From G020353115 sp964389685 (GTDB taxonomy: Bacteria; Bacteroidota; Bacteroidia; Bacteroidales; VadinHA17), in the NCBI GenBank assembly GCA_964389685.1, contig CAYMFM010000014.1, positions 1 through 64,000 on the forward strand: a DNA stretch of 64,000 nt. The letters run 5' to 3'. The first letter of the stretch is position 1. The number at the start of each line of letters is the position of its first letter. The notes beneath the pieces were generated by a model. It ran no database searches. It was given only the letters and a program-made list of their open reading frames with translations, and was not told the DNA's origin. Of this stretch, positions 35,754-42,901 are shown one piece after another. The position numbers were made by a program, and so were the translations under genes.

Positions 35754-36839
35754 TTATCGTGTAAGGAAGTTAAAGCTTGCTCCCGTATAGATTACCAGCG
35801 GAGCCAGCTCGTTCTTGCCCAAAATGGGTATATCCATGGATTGAAACAGGCGCAGGTGCCTTGCAACCTGTATTTCATAACCGAATCCAACAGCCATTAT
35901 GTTTTTTTCTGGATGGCCGATCCGTACTCCCTCTTCCTCATCCCAGCCACCGCGGTACATCATCCCGCTTAATTTGCCGAAAACGTCAAACCAGTCGATT
36001 GCCTGATAATCGAAGGTGAGGGCATACGAGAGGGTGTTGCCGGGTTTTATCTTATAGGGAACCGATTGGTAGGAAAATTCATCTTCATACAACCGGCTCT
36101 CCCAGTAGTGGGTTTCAGCTTCACTAAAGCAGAGGGAATAATCAGCCCATCCCGTAATGGCCATATTGTCTGTGAAAAACTGTGCAGCGGTGCCAAAATG
36201 GTAGATCATGGTTCCGTTACCGGCTTTATCGTTGTAATGGAACCGGACTTGCTGGAAAACGCTGAATGAGTCAACCAAAGTTATGGATGAGTGGGTTGGC
36301 TTTTCGGGTTTATAGTTTGCAACAGGAATAGAAGCTCCGGCAGAGACTCTCCAGCCGAAGTGATTCACTTCAAAGGGCAGCCGCAGGGCCAGTCCGACGA
36401 ACAGGTCGGATATCCCTTTAAATTCAGTAAGTTGTGTAGTAAACATGGTCTCCCAGCCATGAGAATACCAGACTGGTTGCTCCCTGACTCCCATGCTGCT
36501 GTAGTTGAGTGCAGCAGACACCTCAACAAATTCGAGGATACCATACTTGATCTCGAGGTTATAGAGGTGTTGGACCATGGCAGTCCCCTCTTTAGACAGG
36601 TCGATTTTATCTCCATCGGCATCGAATTTCCTGCTACCGATGGACAGCTGGTACCCGGGATTGATCTGCAGCTGCCCTGCATGAAGGGTTAACGGACGAT
36701 CTACGACCCGTTCGGTGAGTATATCGGTGATCCCTCCGGTTTGCCCCCATGAAAGAGCAGTTAACCCTGCAAGCATGAACAAAAGGATAGTTCTTTTCAT
36801 CATAACGGGTATAATCAATTTCACGGATTTAAGCTTCAT
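35754..36839 (-). CDS. outer-membrane beta-barrel protein, transporter-like
   Basis: A 361-residue predicted barrel with a signal peptide (cleavage after about residue 32, TALSWGQ). Alternating strands follow (FAVNKQ-type turns absent; visible blocks include LQINPGYQLSIGS, LEIKYGILEFVEVSAALNY and ISDLFVGLALRLPF). The layout resembles the loosely defined Phenol_MetA_deg/transporter barrels. The ATG overlaps the stop of the upstream propeller gene as ATGA, implying translational coupling; in-frame ATGs at 36803 and 36800 are alternatives. The next gene is a paralogue with an in-frame stop. Function within the CHASE2-CHAT operon is unknown; it could be the surface or export component. Confidence 0.75.
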   Translation of the reverse strand: MKLKSVKLIIPVMMKRTILLFMLAGLTALSWGQTGGITDILTERVVDRPLTLHAGQLQINPGYQLSIGSRKFDADGDKIDLSKEGTAMVQHLYNLEIKYGILEFVEVSAALNYSSMGVREQPVWYSHGWETMFTTQLTEFKGISDLFVGLALRLPFEVNHFGWRVSAGASIPVANYKPEKPTHSSITLVDSFSVFQQVRFHYNDKAGNGTMIYHFGTAAQFFTDNMAITGWADYSLCFSEAETHYWESRLYEDEFSYQSVPYKIKPGNTLSYALTFDYQAIDWFDVFGKLSGMMYRGGWDEEEGVRIGHPEKNIMAVGFGYEIQVARHLRLFQSMDIPILGKNELAPLVIYTGASFNFLTR

Positions 36840-37822
36840 TTCGGCGTATAAACAAACAATCCCTTGTCCATCGTTCCAAACCAGACTTTACCTTTCTGGT
36901 CGGTGAGGGAACAGTAGATCAGTTCGTCACTCAGTTCGGCTTTTACATTGGCATCCATAGTGGTCCCGTTGTATTTAACTAAACCTGCACCGGTTCCGAA
37001 CCAGATGTTGTGGTGAAGATCTTCCGTCATGGTTATCACCCCGGAAATAGAATAATTGTGAAAGAGGCTCAGAAATTCCATCTGGTTGCCGTGCAACCTT
37101 CCAACCTGGTTTCCGCTGAATGTGCCGAACCAGGTATCCTGCCAGCCATCCAGGAGAATGGCGGTTACATCATCGAATACGAGGTCGTTGGTGGAATTGT
37201 GCACTTCATAACCCGAATGTGTCAGCTTTACGGCGCCGGCATCGGTGCCAACCCAGATATTACTACCCTGGTCACTGGTAATGCAATAGATGTTGTTAAA
37301 TCCGGGCTGTTCAAACGGATCCGTGTACTTGTAGAAATCTTGCCCATCGAACGCGAACAATCCACCGGGAGTAAATTCACTTCCCAGGGTACCGATCCAC
37401 ATATCCCCGAATTTATCCCTGTAAAGGCTTCGTGCAATAAACGGGTATCCGAACAGGCTGTCGATCCAGTACCAGTTACCCTGGACCAGGACGTCCAGTC
37501 CATATTGCGATCCAACCCACAGGACCCCGTCTCCATCCATTGCAACAGCATATATGGGATATCCCTCCACATAGGCTTCCTGACCGACCTGATCCCATTT
37601 GTTGCCATCAAACCGGTAAAGTCCGGTACCGGTCCCCACCCAGATGTTTCCATACAGATCCTCGGTAATCGACCAGATCTCATTGTCAATGATGCCATTC
37701 TGGGGTGTATAGTTGGTCCATACATCCACCTTTTCCGGATCAATAACATCCCCCTCCTCACACATGGGTAAAAGGATACAAACCAGTATCAGAACTGGAA
37801 TAAAAATGAATCTCCATTTCAT
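36836..37822 (-). CDS. beta-propeller sensor-type lipoprotein
   Basis: About 328 residues from the ATG at 37822, with a signal sequence (IPVLILVCILLPMC) whose cysteine near residue 21 may be lipidated. The body is a run of propeller blades of the two-component-regulator type, each with a W-x-G-T core (GNIWVGTGTGLYRFDGNKW, VLWVGSQYGLDVL, NIWVGTDAGAVKLT, WFGTFSGNQVGRL, NIWFGTGAGLVKYNG, VWFGTMDKGLFVY). No kinase or other output domain follows, so it is a stand-alone periplasmic sensor or interaction platform. The same blade type builds the N-terminus of the PP2C protein at 54.5 kb. Confidence 0.85.
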   Translation of the reverse strand: MKWRFIFIPVLILVCILLPMCEEGDVIDPEKVDVWTNYTPQNGIIDNEIWSITEDLYGNIWVGTGTGLYRFDGNKWDQVGQEAYVEGYPIYAVAMDGDGVLWVGSQYGLDVLVQGNWYWIDSLFGYPFIARSLYRDKFGDMWIGTLGSEFTPGGLFAFDGQDFYKYTDPFEQPGFNNIYCITSDQGSNIWVGTDAGAVKLTHSGYEVHNSTNDLVFDDVTAILLDGWQDTWFGTFSGNQVGRLHGNQMEFLSLFHNYSISGVITMTEDLHHNIWFGTGAGLVKYNGTTMDANVKAELSDELIYCSLTDQKGKVWFGTMDKGLFVYTPK

Positions 37823-37865
37823 GTTTTGTCTGTTGAATGGTTCACTTTCAGTTCCCGGCCGGGTT

Positions 37866-38705
37866 TTAATCGGGTATCTCCAGGTTCTCCAGCAGGTATT
37901 CAAACAGGTCGCTTTCAGGATATTTCCGGATCGCCAGTTTCAATACATGCCGGGCATCATACATCAGCCCCTGTTCCTTATAGCAATTATAGGCGGTCAG
38001 GTAATCGATCTTTTCGTTGAATGCGAACTTTTTAAGTTCAGATTTCTTTTCATCAGTCCATACATTAATGATCCCGATATCAAGAACATCTCTTGCTTTC
38101 AGGCTCCAGTAGTAGCTTTCCCCGGGCACAAAATCAACATCCTTCAGGGACACTTCCTTGGCCGTGATCCGATCCAATTTCCAGACCAGTTCATCGGTTC
38201 CCTGGTCATACACTTCCAGGGACAGCTGGAAGCCGGCATTCACATCCACATTCAGGACAACTTCGGCATAGCTGCCATCAATCAATCCCGAAAGGGAAGG
38301 AAACGCTTTGACTGCAGAGAAAGCACCCCTGACCTTATAGGCAGCATTCCGCTGGGATATCCGCTCGTGATCCTCATCAATCAATTCGGAGACCGATTGA
38401 AAGGTTGAACTTTTTTCGGATTCTCCGCCTGTGCCTGTTGAACTGGAAACGGTGTATTCTTCGTTTGCTTTCAGGTTCACCTCATCCCCTGAAAACAGCA
38501 TCAGGGTGGCTGTCCCTGATGAAAGCAGGATCTTATCTCCTTTCAGGAAGTTCTGTGGAACCATCAGGTTCTCCGATTTCCCTTCACGGGTATACACTCC
38601 TTCACCATCCAGTGAAAACAGCATGGCTACATAATCCTTGCTGCCCTGTCCCATACTGGCCAAAGAAACCAGTAAAAGCATACAATACAATCCAATTCTT
38701 CTCAT
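37866..38705 (-). CDS. FecR-like secreted protein
   Basis: A 279-residue protein with a signal peptide (ending SLASMGQ). An N-terminal beta-rich segment resembling FecR periplasmic domains spans about 25-95 (GDKILLSSGTATLMLFSGDEVNLKANE); a Ser/Thr/Gly-rich stretch and a second beta domain around 150-220 follow. The C-terminal helical hairpin pair reads like a TPR (LTAYNCYKEQGLMYDARHVLKLAI). There is no membrane anchor or sigma-factor partner, so it is not a classic anti-sigma FecR. FecR-like proteins occur with CHASE2 and CHAT genes in other phyla. It lies 20 bp after the CHASE2 gene. Confidence 0.75.
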   Translation of the reverse strand: MRRIGLYCMLLLVSLASMGQGSKDYVAMLFSLDGEGVYTREGKSENLMVPQNFLKGDKILLSSGTATLMLFSGDEVNLKANEEYTVSSSTGTGGESEKSSTFQSVSELIDEDHERISQRNAAYKVRGAFSAVKAFPSLSGLIDGSYAEVVLNVDVNAGFQLSLEVYDQGTDELVWKLDRITAKEVSLKDVDFVPGESYYWSLKARDVLDIGIINVWTDEKKSELKKFAFNEKIDYLTAYNCYKEQGLMYDARHVLKLAIRKYPESDLFEYLLENLEIPD

Positions 38706-38725
38706 GTCATTTTGTTTTAAGTTAT

Positions 38726-39919
38726 TTATGATGTTATCTGTTCATTTGTATATTCATTCCTGATCCTGCAGATGAAAAACAGGCATAGCAACCCGATGGC
38801 TATTATCAGTAAGGGGACCAGGAAAGGTATATTCATCCCATTATTCAGGAACAACCGGAAACAGAGCAGAATGTGAAGTATCCCCGTCAGGATAAAAGCA
38901 AGCGTTGGTATGGTTTTCCTGTTCAGGATTATTCCCTCTATCAGGATAATGATGGTCAGGAACAAAGCAATGAGGTTATAAAACCTTTTTTGATCGGGGA
39001 TAAACTGCTGATTTAAAATATTCTTTATGACCATCGCATGAATAAAGATACCCGGCAGCTCCTCCTGGTTTCTGAGTATTCCGGTCAATGGTGTTTTGAA
39101 AAAATCGTTACTGCCGGAATAGGTAACTCCCACCAGGATGATCTTGTCCCTGAACCAGTTTTTGGAAACCTGACGAAACTTGCCATCCAGGATATCCTTG
39201 CTTGAGAAAGATGCAAAGGTTTTGGATGGTGTGAAGTAACGAATCACCTCCGGGTCATATTCCACTGCAATATCTGATCCTGCTGACTGGCAGATCCGGG
39301 TGGAGAAGGCAGGTACATCTGAACCGGCTATCTTTTTATACAGGTATACTTCCCTGCAAACATCGTCCTTATCCAGGGTGACTTTGGTAAACCCGACAGA
39401 AACATTTTCCTGTAAAAACGAGTCAATGGGTTGGATCAGGCGCACTTTCTCTTTATCATTCAGGATGAGATTTGCGCCCAGTACAACCGGTATCTCCGAC
39501 TGGATTGCCTGCATCAGCTTCTGGTCAGGATCTGCATATTCCGGATCAATTTTCTTCACTTCAGATAGTATCTGGTCGTACTTATCGCTAAAGTGAGCCG
39601 TGAACAGAAAATCCATGCCGATCACCCTGGGTGAATAGCTTTTTATTTCATTCACCAGCGTTGCTATGTATTCACGGCTAACTTCTCCGCCCGCAATGGA
39701 ACGGAAGGCATAATCGTCAATTTTAACGATTACAATATCCGGGTCGATAACCTTTTCCCGCTTATGGTCACTGTATAATTGCCGCCAGTCGATGGTTTTT
39801 TTCTCAGTGATACGAAATTCCACAAACAGGATGATCAATCCCAAAAGGAGCACCTCCCCAATAAACCTCAATGGGATTGTCCGAAATATACTCCGGAGGA
39901 TGAGTTGAAAATTTGCCAT
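38726..39919 (-). CDS. CHASE2 domain membrane protein without output domain
   Basis: First gene of the six-gene operon. The 397 residues comprise an N-terminal helix (about 17-33) and an extracytoplasmic CHASE2 sensor domain (about 50-305; IVIVKIDDYAFRSIAGG, RVIGMDFLFTA, FRDKIILVGVTYSGSNDFFKTP). Three C-terminal helices follow (about 310-385), then a short charged tail. CHASE2 usually feeds a cyclase, kinase or PP2C output, but none is fused here. The signal may go to a separate partner such as the divergently encoded TPR-PP2C phosphatase, or the protein may act structurally with CHAT and FecR-like partners. Confidence 0.88.
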   Translation of the reverse strand: MANFQLILRSIFRTIPLRFIGEVLLLGLIILFVEFRITEKKTIDWRQLYSDHKREKVIDPDIVIVKIDDYAFRSIAGGEVSREYIATLVNEIKSYSPRVIGMDFLFTAHFSDKYDQILSEVKKIDPEYADPDQKLMQAIQSEIPVVLGANLILNDKEKVRLIQPIDSFLQENVSVGFTKVTLDKDDVCREVYLYKKIAGSDVPAFSTRICQSAGSDIAVEYDPEVIRYFTPSKTFASFSSKDILDGKFRQVSKNWFRDKIILVGVTYSGSNDFFKTPLTGILRNQEELPGIFIHAMVIKNILNQQFIPDQKRFYNLIALFLTIIILIEGIILNRKTIPTLAFILTGILHILLCFRLFLNNGMNIPFLVPLLIIAIGLLCLFFICRIRNEYTNEQITS

Positions 39920-40080
39920 AGATGGGTAAAATACCGCGTGTTATGTGATTTTGCTACTCTCCTGTTTGAAATCTAATGTACAATTTTATTTATTGTAATT
40001 TATAACGAATGGGCACTTTTTTAAACATAATTGGGATTTGTTTACTATTTTTGATCGTATATACCCGGTAACAGTAACGA

Positions 40081-42564
40081 ATGAAACGATTTCTTTTATA
40101 CTTTCTGGTTGTAGCTATTCATCTGGCTTTTATCTCTCCATCCACGGGACAGGAAAGATCATTGGAAGATACCCTGAAGGTGGTTCCCGATAAGGAGAAG
40201 ATCGATATCCTGTATGAATGGATTAAGAGCCACCCTTATGATAATGAGCAAAATATCGAATATGCGGATCAAATCATAACCCTTTCCAGGAAGCTGGATG
40301 ATCCTCAGTCGGAAGTACTGGCTCTTAAGGAGAAGGGATCAGCCTGGTCAAACCTGAATGATGATCAGCAAGCGCTTGAATTCTATCAGCAGGGGTTGGA
40401 CCTGGCAAGGGAGATTGACTACCAGGAAGGGATCTCAGCCTGTTTGTATAACATCGGAATTATCTACCGCAGTCAGAATGATTTTGAACGAGCACTGGGT
40501 TATTTCAGGCAATCATTTGAAATTGACAGCCTGTCGGGGGATAAGGAGAATATTGCCTCGTCGTTAAATATCATTGGTGTTGTATTAATCGATCTGGGGA
40601 AATCTTCGGAAGCCCTGGATCATTTCAACCGGTCCTTACAGTTGAATGAAGAGATCAACAACAAGGAAGGGATCGCCAATGCTCTTTTGAATATTGGAGA
40701 AATCTATAGTAACAGGGGAGATTATGCGAGAGCTGAGGAAAATTTTAAACAATCACTCCAACTTTCGGAAGAGGTGAATGATAAGCAGGGTACCGCGAAA
40801 GCCTACAATGCCCTTGGCAATATCTTTGAACGGAGGTCCGATTACGGGGGGGCACAGGAGAACTACCTGGAAGCACTGAGGATATATGAGGAAATAGCCG
40901 ACCTGCACGGGACGGCACAGACACAATTTAACATCGGAACGGTCTATAAAGCGATGCACAACTACGACATGGCAAAGCAATATTTTAGCTCATCGCTGGT
41001 AAATTATACCCGGCTCCAGGACCAGGAAGGAGTGGCGATGTGTTACCTCGAGATCGGTAATTTACACGAAGTAACCGAAAATTATCCCGATGCCATCCGG
41101 TTTTACCAGGCAGCCCTGAACATTGAACAGTCACTCAACAACGTTCAGGGGATCAGCTCCGCAATGAAAAAAATCGGAGATATTTATGACAAGGGGCTGA
41201 ATGATTACCAGGGAGCGCTTGAATATTATATGAAAGCACTGGAGTTGAAACAGGAGATCGGGGATACACTGGGGATTGCAAATACCATGAAAACGATTGG
41301 ATTTGTTCACCAGAAGTACGGGCACTATACTGAAGCACTGAACTGCCTGAATCAAAGCCTTGACATGGCAAAAGAGATTAATGACAAGGATCTGCTTCGG
41401 ACCGTTTACCGGATACTATCGGAATTTTATGCTGCCAGGGGAGACTACAGAAATGCCCTGGAATCATTTAAAATATCAGCCCTCTATAAGGATAGTGTTT
41501 TTACGGAGGAGAGCCAGCAGGCTATCGCACAGATGCAAACCCTTTACGATACAGAGAAAAAAGAACAGGAAAATGCCTTGTTGCGGAAGGAGAACGAAAT
41601 ACAAACGCTCCAGCTAAGCAGGCAACGAAACCTGAGAAATTCATTGATCGTCATCTCAGGACTTGTCCTGATTCTGGTGGTTGTCGTCTATAGTAGATAC
41701 CGGACAAAGAAGAAAGCCAATGAGTTGCTGAATCAGAAAAACATTCTACTGGAGCAGCAGAAAAACCAGATCGAGGAACAAAAAGTTGAGATCGAGATTA
41801 AAAACCAACACATCACCGATAGCATCAACTATGCAAAAGGAATACAGGATGCTATGTTGCCACGTATGGAGGTGATAAAAAATGCAATTCCAAACCTGTT
41901 TATTTTTTATCTGCCCCGGGATATCGTTGGCGGAGACTTTTACTGGTTTAATGAGGTCAATGGGAAAATCGTGATTGCTGCCGTGGATTGTACCGGACAT
42001 GGGGTTCCCGGAGGATTTGTCAGCATGATGGGCAATGACCTGTTGAATGAAATTGTGGATGCCCGGAGGATCACAGAAGCAGATCAGATCCTTTTTGAGC
42101 TTCATAAAGGAGTTTCTAAAGCCCTGAAACAAAAAGAAAACCAGAACAGGGACGGAATGGATATGGCACTGTGTGTGATCGACAGGGAAAAAAATATACT
42201 GGAATATGCCGGGGCAAAGAACCCCCTGGTGTATATAGAAGATGGCAAAATGCATCGCGTCATGGCTGATAAAATGCCCATCGGTGGTATCGAAGATGAG
42301 GATTTGCAGGAAAAAATATTTTCCAAACATGAATTCGACCTGAAAACCGAAAAGGTTTTCTACATGTACTCGGATGGCTATGCAGACCAATTCGGAGGAG
42401 AAGAGAAAAAGAAATTCATGAGCAAACCCTTCAGGGAACTGCTCTTTTCCATCCATCAGGAACCGTTTGACCACCAAAAAGAGATCCTTGAAAAAACATT
42501 CATTGAATGGATGGGGGATGAACCCCAGGTCGATGATGTCCTGGTGGTGGGGTTTAAGCTGTAA
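40081..42564 (+). CDS. TPR sensor with SpoIIE/PP2C phosphatase output
   Basis: An 827-residue protein with a signal peptide (about 1-23). About ten TPR repeats (roughly 60-450) lie in the periplasm, followed by a transmembrane helix (about 521-538), a Gln/Glu-rich coiled coil (540-576) and a cytosolic SpoIIE-type Ser/Thr phosphatase (about 585-827). PP2C metal residues are visible: GGDFYWF, VDCTGHGVPGG (D636), YSDGYADQFGG and the final VDDVLVVG. Such enzymes dephosphorylate anti-sigma antagonists or SiaC-type proteins. It is transcribed away from the CHASE2 operon across a 161-bp gap, in which TATTTTTG (40046-40053) fits a -7 box. Its phosphatase module closely resembles that of the 54539-57820 protein. 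Confidence 0.9.
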   Translation: MKRFLLYFLVVAIHLAFISPSTGQERSLEDTLKVVPDKEKIDILYEWIKSHPYDNEQNIEYADQIITLSRKLDDPQSEVLALKEKGSAWSNLNDDQQALEFYQQGLDLAREIDYQEGISACLYNIGIIYRSQNDFERALGYFRQSFEIDSLSGDKENIASSLNIIGVVLIDLGKSSEALDHFNRSLQLNEEINNKEGIANALLNIGEIYSNRGDYARAEENFKQSLQLSEEVNDKQGTAKAYNALGNIFERRSDYGGAQENYLEALRIYEEIADLHGTAQTQFNIGTVYKAMHNYDMAKQYFSSSLVNYTRLQDQEGVAMCYLEIGNLHEVTENYPDAIRFYQAALNIEQSLNNVQGISSAMKKIGDIYDKGLNDYQGALEYYMKALELKQEIGDTLGIANTMKTIGFVHQKYGHYTEALNCLNQSLDMAKEINDKDLLRTVYRILSEFYAARGDYRNALESFKISALYKDSVFTEESQQAIAQMQTLYDTEKKEQENALLRKENEIQTLQLSRQRNLRNSLIVISGLVLILVVVVYSRYRTKKKANELLNQKNILLEQQKNQIEEQKVEIEIKNQHITDSINYAKGIQDAMLPRMEVIKNAIPNLFIFYLPRDIVGGDFYWFNEVNGKIVIAAVDCTGHGVPGGFVSMMGNDLLNEIVDARRITEADQILFELHKGVSKALKQKENQNRDGMDMALCVIDREKNILEYAGAKNPLVYIEDGKMHRVMADKMPIGGIEDEDLQEKIFSKHEFDLKTEKVFYMYSDGYADQFGGEEKKKFMSKPFRELLFSIHQEPFDHQKEILEKTFIEWMGDEPQVDDVLVVGFKL

Positions 42565-42568
42565 AATT

Positions 42569-42593
42569 GTTATTGGGTTAGTGGTTATTAAGT
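42569..42593. repeat. 25-nt repeat, copy 2
   Basis: Identical to 27362-27386. It starts 4 bp after the TGT-AAA end of the phosphatase gene, so the copy directly abuts a stop codon. Confidence 0.7.
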
Positions 42594-42675
42594 CCCGAGA
42601 ATCACCCCAATGGGGGAATGATTCTCGAGGATCCTCGAAAATCAACAAAGATCATTGATCTTCTAATTTTCGGGA
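42593..42675. terminator. multi-hairpin block after the TPR-PP2C gene
   Basis: A 9-bp stem CGAGAATCA/TGATTCTCG (42596-42627) encloses CCCC-AAT-GGGG. A perfect palindrome CGAGGATCCTCG overlaps its end (42626-42637). CGAAAAT/ATTTTCG then encloses AAGATCA/TGATCTT. TCCCGA (42593) and TCGGGA (42670) could close the whole block. It probably serves as a terminator, but with more structure than needed. Confidence 0.5.
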
Positions 42676-42784
42676 TTATTGAGTGCATAGCTATAAACAT
42701 TGTACTTATCGGTATTAAAATTCCTATTTCCCCAATTCATTTTAAACTAAGCTTCCGACTCTCAAATTTATACGTCAGACACCT

Positions 42785-42814
42785 CAATAACCCAATAACC
42801 AATAACCTAATAAC
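42785..42814. repeat. 7/8-mer array
   Basis: Four units of the form CAATAAC or CTAATAAC with lengths 8, 7, 7 and 8, in the gap before mutS2. Confidence 0.6.
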
Positions 42815-42901
42815 TTTTCCAGATCAGATTCCGACGATACGCCTGGTGGCGAATAAGGATTATCTTTTTACTTTTGCTTTTGATCTTTAATCTTGTTCTT
42901 C

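Larger units (their letters stand above)
42565..42901. other. gene-free gap with folded and repeated sequence
   Basis: About 340 bp between the phosphatase stop and mutS2. It contains the second copy of a 25-nt repeat (42569-42593), a strongly self-complementary block (42593-42675) and a 7/8-mer array (42785-42814). No gene is credible here. Confidence 0.65.

Noticed and set aside
37010..37771. 253-residue plus-strand frame opposite the propeller lipoprotein
   Set aside because: Shadow of the propeller gene; no start context and no domain.
41746..42648. 300-residue minus-strand frame opposite the TPR-PP2C gene
   Set aside because: Antisense to conserved PP2C motifs; no recognisable domain.
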